Of a stretch of 64,000 bases of DNA, positions 33,785 to 44,800 are shown piece by piece (position 1 is the first letter of the stretch; the number at the start of each line of letters is the position of its first letter). Location: NCBI RefSeq assembly GCF_902459465.1, contig NC_047075.1, positions 11,339,119 to 11,403,118 of the forward strand. The letters are read 5' to 3'. The position numbers were made by a program, and so were the translations under genes. Under the pieces are notes generated by a model. The model did not search any database. It was not told the origin of the DNA and saw nothing but the letters and a program-made list of their open reading frames with translations. Source of the stretch: Asterias rubens (Eukaryota > Echinodermata > Asteroidea > Forcipulatida > Asteriidae).

Positions 33785-34165
33785 ACAGTTGGAGGTGCAG
33801 TCGTGTCCCCCAAGAAAAGTCGTGAGTTAACCTGTCCCCAATTACGTAACTGCATTGCTGATTAGTTTAAAGAAAACAACTAATTACCATAATTTGTTTG
33901 ACCATAGCTTGTATTCTTGACTTAAACGTCATATAGAAGTTTAATTGACAAATTGTCGACCATGACCTGGAATAGTGCATTCAATCAAAACCCACAGCAG
34001 ATGATTAGGCTGTTTGTATTCAAGTGGCAACAAAGTTTGGCGGTTCGTTTACATCTCAATGCCATTGTTACGGTGACGTCAAAGGGTAAAGCTTCTTATT
34101 GCTTAAATATTGAAGGCGACCAAAAATTAGTTCATTTTGATAAATTAATTCACGTTAAGGACTAA
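33785..34165 (+). repeat. Orphan copy of FReD 5' flank
   Basis: This stretch (GTCGTGAGTT, GCATTGCTGA, ATAATTTGTTTGACCA, TTGTCGACCATGACC, CAAAACCCACAGCAG) is repeated in the same order at 34565-34925, directly upstream of the frameshifted FReD gene. Here it leads into a truncated MITE instead of a gene. Confidence 0.8.
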
Positions 34166-34372
34166 CTCTCACATAATGCATTAATTAACAAACCTGTGAA
34201 AAATTGAGCTCAATTGGTCTTCAAATTTGCGATATATTAATGGAAGAAAAAATTCCTTGTCGCACGAACTTATGTGCTTTTAGACGCTTCTTTCTCGAAA
34301 AGTACGTTACTTCAGAGGGAGCCGTTTCTCACAATAGTTTATAATACCAACAGCTGTATTGTTTAAAACATT
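34165..34372 (-). mobile_element. Truncated TTAA MITE (family 1)
   Basis: Contains CAAACCTGTGAAAAATTGAG, GAGCTCAATTGGTC and AGAGGGAGCCGTTTCTCACA. Both terminal repeats are lost. Confidence 0.7.
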
Positions 34373-34564
34373 TTTAATAAGCAAACATGCAGTTTACTTA
34401 TTTACCAAAAAAAATGCAACTTTAAAATAAAGTTAGTGAGGATTTCACAGGCAACGGGTCTAACCAGAGCATTTGAATGTCCACTTTTACTAGCCAACAA
34501 GTTGTTTAAACATATATATTGGGCGCTGTGAAAAGAAAAAGGGAAACAAGGAAAAAAAAACATC

Positions 34565-34960
34565 ATCATTGGAGTTGCGGTCGTGCCCCCCCCCCCCCCC
34601 GAGGAAAGTCGTGAGTTCATTGACGTAATTGCATTGCTGACTATAGTTTGAAGAAAACAAATATTAATTGCCATAATTTGTTTGACCAAAGCACGTATTT
34701 TTGCCGTAAACGACAAGTTAAATTATCATTGTCGACCATGACCGGGAACAATACATCAAATCAAAACCCACAGCAGGTGATTAGGTTGTGTGTCATCAGG
34801 TGGCAACACAGTTTGGCCGTTTGTTTCTATCTCAGTGCCATGGTAACGGTGATGTCAATGGGTATACATGTGTGTAGCTTCTTATTGCTTAAAAATTGTA
34901 AAGACCAAAATCAGTTTATTTGAACAATTCTGAGTAAGGACAAAATTTTTACAGAGAGAT
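34565..34960 (+). repeat. FReD 5'-flank copy next to gene
   Basis: Second copy of the 33785-34165 block, about 780 bp away. It ends 70 bp before the ATG at 35033. It carries a C14 run where the other copy has CCCCC, and presumably includes promoter sequence. Confidence 0.75.
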
Positions 34961-35032
34961 CTGGAAGAGTATATCAACTCTACTTTGTTTAACGTGACTC
35001 ACTGTACATAAGTTTATCCTCAAGCGTTTATC

Positions 35033-36023
35033 ATGGAGATCGTCATCGTAACCGTGTTAATGATTTTGACGGTACAAACCTGCCATAGTGCAAACCAACA
35101 ACGTTTCATGAAAACGTTATACTTGGCTGAAACTCGAGCTTTACTGAATAAAGTCATTCAGTGGAAGACGGTATCATCTCCAGTGATATGTGGGAGAGAC
35201 TGCTCCATGAACCCAAACTGTGGCTCATTCATCTATCACATCAAGAAACGTTTTTGTGTATTGAATAATGCCAGCAGAGCTCAAAGCGCAGACGACTTCG
35301 TTGAGTTGCAAGGAAGTTTGTACTATGATGACAATATGAACAACCCTTCGTTTTCAGCACCCATCATTGAAAGTTACAGCAGTTGTTTGATAATGTTTCA
35401 AGCTGGTTACCGTGACACTGGAATATTATACACAATATACCCAAAAAGTCTAACTCATGGTTTACAAGTTTACTGTGATATGGATACAGATGGAGGAGGC
35501 TGGATCGTGTTCCAGAGGCAACAAATCGGCTCTGTTAACTTTTACCGTAACTGGGCTGATTACCAATCGGGGTTCGGTGATCTGCAAAAAGAGTTGTGGT
35601 TAGGGAATGATATCCTGCGTGACCTCACTGGGTCAGGTCAATGGGAGCTCAGAGTAGATATGGAATATTGGCAGTCCAGGATCGCTTGGGCTTTATGGTG
35701 AGTTTGATGTTACATGTGACAACTACACTCTCCATGCTGGTTCTTACGATAATCGGAGTACAGCTGGTGATTCAATGACTGAGCATAATGGACGACCCTT
35801 CACTACAAAGGACCAGGACAATGATGAACATTCAAACCATTGTTCTAATAAAAGGAAAGGTGACTGGTGGTTTACAGGCTGCCTCACGTTTCATCTTAAT
35901 GGTCAGTACTACCAGGATGGAGAGTTTCTAAAAATCCAAGGAATACAATGGAAAAGCTGGAAAGGGACCGACTACTCCCTCAAGAAATGCAGCATGAAAC
36001 TTCGGCAAGTAGGTCTACTGTAA
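35033..36023 (+). pseudogene. PAN/apple + fibrinogen-domain (FReD) gene, frameshifted
   Basis: The ATG at 35033 starts a signal peptide (MEIVIVTVLMIL, ending TCHSA). It is followed by the PAN/apple segment (CGRDCSMNPNC, CVLNNASRA) and the first half of a fibrinogen domain (YCDMDTDGGGW). At 35693-35698 the paralogues read TTATA(C/T)GGTGAG. Here TTATGGTGA has lost two bases, giving a stop at 35699-35701. The second half continues in another frame (35702 to the stop at 36023), with GSYDNRSTAGDS, TTKDQDNDE and WKSWKGTDYSLKKC. One 2-bp deletion therefore inactivates an otherwise complete copy. GTGAGT here resembles a splice donor but is simply the Tyr-Gly-Glu-Phe coding sequence shared by all paralogues. 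Confidence 0.88.
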
Positions 36024-36574
36024 GTTCCCTGTCTTTTTGAACAATTGGAACTGCGAAAAAGATAAGAAACAAATCGAACAAATTTAACTGGTAGTTTGTC
36101 ATACTACAGACATGTGTATGGTCTAAAAGTAAAAATTGAAGATAATACACAAATTTAGAGAAATTAACTGGTGGTCGGTCTAACAATACGCAGATGGGTA
36201 TATAGTCATGTAATATAATAATGTAATAATATCGAAGTCTTGTACGGATTGGCGCACCTAGTTAAGCTACCAAACAAGGTACTCAAGGCGCCGAGAATAA
36301 TTATACAAACTTTCAGAAAGATATTTTATTACAGTGATGAATTCTGAGACCCAAATATTTGGCACCTTCTAAGGGTATACAAAGTGCAACGGCCTCAGCT
36401 AGGAACACCGGGGCGAACCCCTTTCTCTTTTGGATAAGTGAACTGGGTTCTTTGGCATGCGTTACATAACACATAGTCTAGTCATAATGGTTCAAAGAAA
36501 GTCAGTTTTTTAAAATTTAGCAGGTTTTTTTATTAACCTGAAAACTAAAGTGAAATCAATCACCATGAAATCTT

Positions 36575-36890
36575 AACGCACCATATACTATTGGTAATTA
36601 CTCAAAATAATTATTAGCGTAAACCTCACTTGGTAACGAGTAAAGGAGAGCTGTTGGTAGTATAAAACATAGTGAGAAACGGCTCCCTCTGAACTGAAGT
36701 AGTTTCGAGAAAGAGGTAATATTAAAAAAAAAATGACTTTATTGAGACATCATAATTAGATTTGGTGGTCTCGAATCACACAAGTTCCTGTGACAAGGGT
36801 GTTTGTTCTTTCAATATTATTTCGCAGCTTCGGCGACCAATTGAGTTTAATTGTGTGACATGTATGTTATGTTATGCATATGGGTGCTAA
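36575..36890 (+). mobile_element. TTAA MITE (family 1), degenerate
   Basis: ATACTATTGGTAATTACTCA through AGAAACGGCTCCCTCTGAA to ATGCATATGG. The outermost ends are lost. Confidence 0.65.
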
Positions 36891-36929
36891 GGATTTTGTC
36901 TTATTTACAAAATTCGCCCCACTCACCTT

Positions 36930-37000
36930 GCAGTAAACACGTTGCGCTTTGTATCATTTGGAAAAAGGCGCCGTATAAATACGGTTATTCTTATTATTGG
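36930..37000 (+). mobile_element. LINE-type 3' tail
   Basis: GTTGCGCTTTGTATC...GGCGCCGTATAAATACGGTT followed by TTATTATT is the usual structured 3' end of CR1/L2-like retroposons. Only the tail remains. Confidence 0.5.
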
Positions 37001-37276
37001 ATAACTCTGTCCACGTGAGTATAGTCTGCCTATTGATCCGTGAATAATGAGCACCCACTTGGTAGCCACAGAGCTAAAGTAGGTTAATACAGAACAACCA
37101 TGACTGTACAATTATGAAATCTGGGTCTTTGAAAGGGCTTCTGTTCAAGAAATCAATTCATGCGGAATACAGAAATATGTGCTTGATGACTCCCAAGCAG
37201 CACTGCTTGCTTCCAGCGAAAACGCAATCTTGTCCCTGGAGAAAATTTATTTCTTTATTGATGTATCAACCGGCTC

Positions 37277-37647
37277 TTAAAGACCCTGGACACTAGTGGT
37301 AATATTGTCAAAGACTAGTCTTCTCACTTAGTGTATCTCAACATATGCATGATATAACAAACCTTTGAATATTTGAGCTCAATTGGTCGTCGAAGTTGTG
37401 AGATAATAATGAAAGAAACAAACACCCTTGTCAAATATATGTGTGTGCTTACAGATGCCTGATTTCGAGACCTCAAATTCTAAAAAAAGTGGAAAACGCA
37501 TTCTTTCTCGAAAACTACGTCACTTCAAGAGGGAGCCTTTTCTCACAATGGTTTATACTATCAACCTCTCCCCATTACTCGTTACCAAATAGGGTTGTAT
37601 GCTACTAATTATTTTGGGTAATTACCAATAGTGTCCACTGCCTTTAA
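37277..37647 (-). mobile_element. TTAA MITE (family 1)
   Basis: Starts TTAAAGACCCTGGACACTAG and ends AGTGTCCACTGCCTTTAA. Complete. Confidence 0.85.
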
Positions 37648-38009
37648 TAACAAGTTAACTGTTTCTACAGACAGCCGTTGTGTTGCCTGGTAACATTCCA
37701 TTAGAGGCGCGGTAGAGCCTTGGATTTATTTTTTTAAAGCAATATTCCAGACTCGCTTGCGTCAAAGAGCGGATCGATGGGAACAAAGCTCCCATAATGT
37801 TTGTATGTAATGTTTTTAAAAATTTACAATGCAGGCTTATGTATGTACTAAAAGTGTGAATGGAATATGCGGTCAAAAGTTCATCTGACAGGATCCTGCC
37901 AGGCGCACAAGCCGATGCCTTGGCTCAAATAGTGTCGACTGCCTTTAAGCAAAATAAACCCTTACTCAGTCAAATCAGATTACCGGCCGACTCCATTTTG
38001 TCTGTTATG

Positions 38010-38393
38010 TTAAAGGCAGTGGACACTATTGGTAATTACTCAAAATAATTATTAGCCTTAAACCTTTCTTGATTACAAGTAATGGGGTGAGGTTAATAGT
38101 ATAAAACATTGTGACAAACAGCTCCCTCTGAAGTGACGTAGTTTTCGAGAAAGAAGTTATTTTCTACGAATTTGATTTCGAGACCTCAAGTTTAGAATTT
38201 GAGGTCTCGAAATCAAGCATCACAAAGCACACAACTTCGTGTGACAAGGGTGTTTTTATTTCACTATTATCTCGCAAATTTGACGACCGATTGAGCTCAA
38301 ATATGCACAGGTTTGTTATTTTATGCATACGTTGAGATACACCAACTGTGAAGACTAGTCTTTGACAATTATCAATAGTGTCCACTGTCTTAA
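38010..38393 (+). mobile_element. TTAA MITE (family 1)
   Basis: Complete copy from TTAAAGGCAGTGGACACTAT to AGTGTCCACTGTCTTAA. It includes the inner hairpin GAGACCTCAAGTTTAGAA / TTTGAGGTCTC. Confidence 0.88.
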
Positions 38394-38969
38394 AGTAAAC
38401 AACAGCTAAATATGAGTCACAAGCAATGTATAAGATTTTGCCCAGTAACATGTGTAAACTAAGCAAGCTATTTTCGTGCTGAAGCAAATTGTGCTTAAGC
38501 AGCTCTATGAAATAGGCCCCTGGAGCTATTCACGATTCTCGAAGTGAGCCTTTCGATCTTCAGAGGTAGCCTGAACATCTGACGTCAATCTTCGACGCTC
38601 GTGAAATACGCCATAAATCTGCTGTTAAAACACACGTAGATAATCAGCTTTAACCTAGAAACATTTCACATGGCCTTCATCGTTCTGGAAATGTTCATTT
38701 AAACCCGACGCACATGTGTATACTAAAGCCAACACCTTGCGTATAAAGGACGCGGAACCAGTCTAATATTCAGGCTACTTTTGTTGATGATTAATCCGCA
38801 AGAGGGCGCTTTCTCACTCTTTGTCGAAGAGCTTACGGGTGCAACCCAGTGAACATGCCCAAAGGTTACAGTGCACAATGCTTGTGCCTAATATTCAAAA
38901 GCACACGAAAATGACTGTTTGTATGGCACAAAACACAACATCCACAGTTTTAAATTAAACTTACACGGT

Positions 38970-39433
38970 TTAAATGATTTGGGTACTTTTTGTAACCCAA
39001 AACAATATATTTAATGTCCCGGATTTACATTACACTTACTCAGGTTTGAAGATAATGATAGTAGAAAGCTTTTTTCTTTAAAATGTATTTATTGCTGAGG
39101 TGCTGTGTATTTCTTGAGAAATGAGTACTAAAACAAGTCACAAAAACCATTTTCGTCTCACTCTCAGTGAGAAGAAAACTATTTTGCATGTAAAAACGTA
39201 TTTATCGGTTATGGTAAAATACCATAACAATTACGTGTTTACATGCTAAAACTTTGACGAAGTTTATTTTCGGGACATTTTTGTACAATTTTTGTTTTCT
39301 CAAAAACTACATCACATCAGCAAGTTATAATTTAAGGGAAGCTTTCTACCATCATTATCTTCATACTATGTAAGTTTTATGTAAATCTGTGGAAATTGTG
39401 TTTTGTGTTACAAAAATTACCCAGACTCTTTAA
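38970..39433. mobile_element. Palindromic TTAA MITE (family 4)
   Basis: Starts TTAAATGATTTGGGTAC and ends ACCCAGACTCTTTAA. The internal block GCTGTGTATTTCTTGAGAAA is mirrored later by TTTTCTCAAAAACTACATCA. Confidence 0.65.
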
Positions 39434-39833
39434 TAGGAGTCTCACATTAGTTTTTATAGTACAAGTAATGTTTTATTGACACTTGAGCTTTTTTCTCCTG
39501 TTAATTTTTGTTTGTAAATAGAGGTGGTCACGAAAGGACAAAACAGGAACCAAAAACGAAGTGTCCATATTGATTCAGATGTAAATGAAATGAAGCCGCA
39601 AACCAAATTCTTGTCTTTCAAATAATTATATGTTTATTGATTAATGACTTCTATAAAAGGACATTCAAAGATTCTCTTTTTAAAAATGAAAAATAAAAAA
39701 AAATACATCATCCCCAAAAATAAAAGGAGTGATGTTTTGGCTTTTCCAAAATAGACATGACTGTTCAGTTTTTCCACATGGAAGAAATATTTTTATAAAG
39801 AAGCATAAAAGTTCAAGTTGTTTATAAAGATAC

Positions 39834-40984
39834 ACAATGTATGTAGGGCTCAATGTTGATGCTTCTCTAAAACAATCTTATCGACAAACTGTATTGTTAT
39901 CTTTTTTTAAATTACTTCCCACTCCAAATTTGGAATGGTGCTCATTTTAACTACCCCGGAGGGATGTAAGGCAGAGTCAACCTTGCTACGGTAACAGTTG
40001 TTAAAATCACAGCCAAAGGTATTGGCTTTCGTAGCTTTCAATCGATAGACTTTGCTTTTCAATCGATTATTACAACGCACAATTCAACTTACGGAAACAG
40101 GCACCTACTTCAACTTACGAGACCCGCATGATAGTCACAAACTCCTCCCAATCAACGTCCTCATCATCAACAACAACAACAACTCTCTTTGGTGTTGTAC
40201 TTCCCACTCCAAATTTGGAATGGTGCTCATTTTAACTACCCCGGAGGGATGTAAGGCTGAGTCAACCTTGCTACGGTAAAAGTTGTTAAAATCACAGCCA
40301 AAGGTATTGGCTTTCGTAGCTTTAAATCGATAGACCTCGTATAGCTTTAAATCGATAGACCTCGTATAGCTTTAAATCGATAGACCTCGTATAGCTTTAA
40401 ATCGTGTGTAGACTTCGTATAGCTTTAAATCGCGTGATAGACTTCGAATAGGTTTAAATCGATGTGTAGACTTCGAATAGGTTTAAATCGCGTGTAGACT
40501 TCGAATAGGTTTAAATCGCGTGTAGACTTCGTATAGGTTTAAATCGATGTGTAGACTTCGAATAGGTTTAAATCGCGTGTAGACTTCGAATAGGTTGAAA
40601 TCGCGTGTAGACTTCGAATAGGTTTAAATCGCGTGTAGACTTCGTATAGGTTTAAATCGCGTGTAGACTTCGTATAGGTTTAAATCGCGTGTAGACTTCG
40701 TATAGGTTTAAATCGCGTGTAGACTTCGAATAGCTTTAAATCGCGTGTAGACTTCGGTTTAACGTTCGCACAATGTATGTATGGCTCAATGTTGATGCTT
40801 CTCTAAAACAATCTTATCGACAAACTGTATTGTTATCTTTTTTTAATTTACTTCCCACTCCAAATTTGGAATGGTGCTCATTTTAACTACCCCGGAGGGA
40901 TGTAAGGCAGAGTCAACCTTGCTACGGTAAAAGTTTTTAAAATCACAGCCAAAGGTATTGGCTTTCGTAGCTTTGAATCGCATA
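39834..40984. repeat. Three block repeats around a minisatellite
   Basis: A 135-bp block (CTTCCCACTCCAAATTTGG ... GGCTTTCGTAGCTTT) occurs at about 39913, 40199 and 40850. A second block (CACAATGTATGTA...TGTTATC) occurs at 39834 and 40768. No gene is supported inside. Confidence 0.85.
40317..40760 (+). repeat. 27-30-bp minisatellite, about 16 units
   Basis: Units of the form AGGTTTAAATCGCGTGTAGA plus CTTCGTAT. Unit variants (CTTTAAATCGATAGACCTCG, then GTGTAGACTTCGAA) are clustered, indicating local expansion. There are no non-repeat spacers, so it is not CRISPR-like. Confidence 0.92.
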
Positions 40985-41008
40985 TAGAGTTCGGTTTTCA
41001 GTTGTGTT

Positions 41009-41014
41009 TTTTAT
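41009..41014 (-). terminator. Poly(A) signal AATAAA for the SAM-domain gene
   Basis: AATAAA on the minus strand about 21-26 nt beyond the stop codon at 41035-41037. Confidence 0.5.
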
Positions 41015-41034
41015 TAATTTTGTCGTGTGTTATG

Positions 41035-41816
41035 TTATATTCCGTCATCAGAACTAAACACACCCGTGTCATTTGTTATAACTTCATCAAATAGAATTGA
41101 ATTTCTTATAAACGCGCTTTCAGTTCTGAGTCGGAAGAATAAATTATCTGTCAGAGCACCTATGATATTTTTTTCATAAAGAAGCAACTTTCTCGAGCTC
41201 TTATGCAAATTGAATTCTCCAAGTATGAAACTCGTTAGACCAGTATCTTTAATTTTTCCTAATATTTCACTCAACTGTTCAATAAAATTGTCACATAAAG
41301 TGCCTTGTGTTACATTCATAAAGCCGACTATTAAGTTGTTTTTTCCTGTGTTCAATATTTCAAAAAAAAAAAATTCCAAGCTCTCTGACGTAACACGTAA
41401 ATCACCGCGATGCAAATAGCTTAAGTCTGAAATATTAAATTCCGTAAATGAATCTTGAAATGACCTCAACTTTGAATTTAAATGCAATACTATGTCTTGA
41501 ATATTTTCTTTAGCTTTAACAATGTCATACGTAACAGATGAAGGCAATGATACATTTCTCGAACCAGACGAAGCAATAGTTTCTCGAACATCTTTTTCCA
41601 TTTTCAACCAACTTTTTCTCAGATATAAAATAAGACGCCAATTTGACTTGTACAACAGGAAATCCTTTTTCAAATACTTTTTCTTGTACTTCTGTAAAAT
41701 AAAACCGTTGACATGTTCTTCATAAAACTGATTTGCAACATAACTTGGTAGATTGATATTCATGATCCAGCATCGAACTTGTTCTCTACTCCAGCTTGAC
41801 ATTAGTAACGACTTGA
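41035..41816 (-). CDS. Exon 6 of SAM/RHIM-like gene
   Basis: The acceptor is GCTTGTTTTACAG. The exon enters in phase 1 (Val-Lys-Ser-Leu-Leu-Met). It has a long open frame with the SAM-like domain at its start and the LINE-endonuclease-like region at its end, stopping at TAA. If upstream exons were not used, the internal ATG at 41802 would give a 255-residue protein. Confidence 0.8.
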
Positions 41817-44800
41817 CTGTAAAACAAGCAAAAATAATATCATGTATAAGTTGGGTGTCGAATAGAACTTGACAAATATGTTCTGTCAAACGTAGACTCT
41901 TCTTAGAATCAGTTAATCGTCCTAAAATATGGAGACAAACAAACTCTTTAAAAACATCACATAACTTTAAAGGCAGCGGACACTATTGGTAATTACTCAA
42001 AAAAATTATTGTCATAAAACCTTTCTTGATTACGAGTAATGGGGAGAGGTTGATAGTATAAAACATTGTGAAAAACAGCTCCCTCTGAATTGACGTAGTT
42101 TTCGAGAAAGAAGTAATTTTCCACGAATTTGATTCCGAGACCTAAGATTTAGAATTTGAGGACTCGAAATCGAGCATCTGAAAGCACTCAACTTCGTGTG
42201 ACGATGGTGTTTTTTCTTTGATTATTATCTCGCATCTTAGACGACCGATTTAGCTCAAATTTTCACAGGTTTGTTATTTTATGTTTATGTTGAGATACAC
42301 ATGGATACACCAAGTGAGAAGACTAGGCTTTGGCAATCACCAATAGTGTCCAGTGTCTTCAAAAATTATTTATATACATACCAATGAGGTGTAACTTAAA
42401 TGTAACCCATATTATATTCAAATGAATCCTTTATTTACAGAGAACTGTTAAACTGTTACTTATATGGACTGACTATACAGTGATATGTTTTCCATGAGTT
42501 CTGAAGCGATCGGTGAAACTGTAGACACATGTTGATTTCACAAAGTTCTGAAGATGACATTGATAATCGGTATTTATATAGCGCTTTTATAATATACACC
42601 CGAGGGCGTCGCAAAGCGCTTAAACTTACAGAATTTTCCTGCAAGGTATGCGGGGCTACAATTGAATTTAAGACATCTACTCATTTTGCATAATTAAAGC
42701 AACATGTAATGGTTTACAAGGTACATTTATCAACATTGATGCAAGGCTATAATACAACTACAAGTTACCTGTATGACTCGGCATCGGAAGGTTATCAACA
42801 TCTGAAGTAGAATGAAAGAAAGAAATGAAAATCACAAATACAGTCACATTCAATCAAGACACACATCCAACTGTTCTATACACAAATTGTGTTTAAAGGC
42901 AGTGAACACTAATCATATGGCAATTACTCAAAATAATGGTTAGCATTTAATAAAAACTTACTTGGTAACGAGCAATGGAGAGCGGTTGATAGCACACAAA
43001 TATTGACTGCTTCGAGTGCTATGTTTAAAACTACGACTCCCGAGGTAATACCCGGAGCGTTCTATTTCCCCGAGGCGCGGCCGAGGGAAAATGGAACGGT
43101 CCGGGGATCACCGTTTTAACCATATAGCACGAGTTAAAGCAGGCAATATTTTTTGTATAACACCCAACAGACTTTTTATTGTCCTTGTACAGGAAACGTT
43201 CGTACGCGCGGTTCAGACACACAGATGCACAACAGATTGGGTTCGAGGTGGGTAAAAAGACGTCTGGGTACTGCACGCCATGTGATAGTCGTCGGACTAT
43301 CACACGGCAAACGTTGCACTATCGCATCGCCGCCGTTTCTAGTAAAACTCAGACATATCAAGTGACGAGCTCTCAACCAATGAAAAGGCAGAGCATTTGT
43401 GAGGGGTGTTATAATATAAAACATTGTAAGAAACGGCTCCCTCTAAAGTAACTTAGTTTTGAGAAAGAAGTAGTTTCTAACAAAATATTTCAGTTGAATT
43501 CGAGACCTCAGGTGAGGTATCGATTTCAATGCATCTGAATGCACACACGAGGGTGTTTTTCTTCCATTATTCTCTCGCCACTTCGGCGACCAATTGAGTT
43601 CAAATTTATTACTCAAAATTATGTTACTCAGAATATAGTGATAGCGTTAAGTAATTTACCTGTACACCCATTATTCTCAGTAACTGAATCAGCACCTAAA
43701 GGAGAAAGAAAGGTAAAAAAAAAAAAAATAGCATTATGACCTTTTTAAAACCAAATAAAATTGATACAATTAAATTTAACTAATTTATTCAACCAATAGT
43801 AGTAACTTTGATAGGTCATAAAACATTAAATATATTTCTTCCATAATCGCAGTATTTCGAAGTGAAATGTTTCTCAAATTTTATAACACTATCCAAAGCT
43901 GCTGGTTTACCTAGTGTTTACCAAACATACATAGATGCTGTTAAAGGCAGTGGACACTATTGGTAATTACTCAAAATAATTATTAGCATAAACCTTACTT
44001 GGTGATGAGTAATGGGGAGAGGTTGATGGTATAAAACATTGTGAGAAACGGCTCCCTCTGAAGTGACATAGTTTTCTAGAAAGAACTAATTTTCCACGAA
44101 TTTGATTTTGAGACCTCAGATTTAGAATTTTGAGGTCTCGAAATCAACCATCTAAAAGCACACAACTTCGTGTGACAAGGGTGCTTTTTCTTTCATTATT
44201 ATCTCGCAACTTCGATGACCAATTGAGCTCAAATTTTCACAGGTTTGTTATTTTATGCATTTGTTGGGATGCACCAAATGAGAAGACTGGTCTTTGACAA
44301 AAAGTGTCCAGTGTCTTTAAGGCTAGTGATTATTTCATAAACCTTATAAATTTCACACTTACCACCAAACATAACCATATTGTTGCAAAACTGACCAAAT
44401 TGAATGACGCTTCCCGGAGAATTCAAAACACTTAATTTATCAACACGGATCCTTATTATTCCTTCCTTTTTATTTGTCACTGCAAATGAAAATATATTGA
44501 GAAATAGTATGAATAATTACCAAAAGTACAATCAGTAACAATGTAATTATAAACTCAGCAAACTTTTTTGCATGGAAAAAATAAACCTGATAATTAACGT
44601 TCTTCCAGCGATTTGGATACTTTTGGTAACACAAAGTCCATATAATATTTACATTAAACTTACACCATTTGAAGATTATGGTAGTAGAAAGCTTAAATTA
44701 AACTATTACTTGCTGAAGTGCTGTAGTTTTTTTAGAAATGAATAAAACAATGTCACGAAAATACGTTTAACATGCTCAAATAGTTTTTATCTCCTGAACC

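Noticed and set aside
35699-35704. GTGAGT as a splice donor in the third FReD gene
   Set aside because: The same bases encode Gly-Glu-Phe in the intact paralogues, and the downstream homology resumes at once in another frame. A 2-bp deletion explains it better than an intron.
40317-40760. CRISPR-like direct repeats
   Set aside because: Units are contiguous with no unique spacers and vary in length; this is a minisatellite in a eukaryotic genome.
42370-42500. Extra exon of the SAM/RHIM-like gene with donor at about 42382
   Set aside because: Candidate acceptors upstream give a stop codon in the required phase; exon 5 to exon 6 joins correctly without it.
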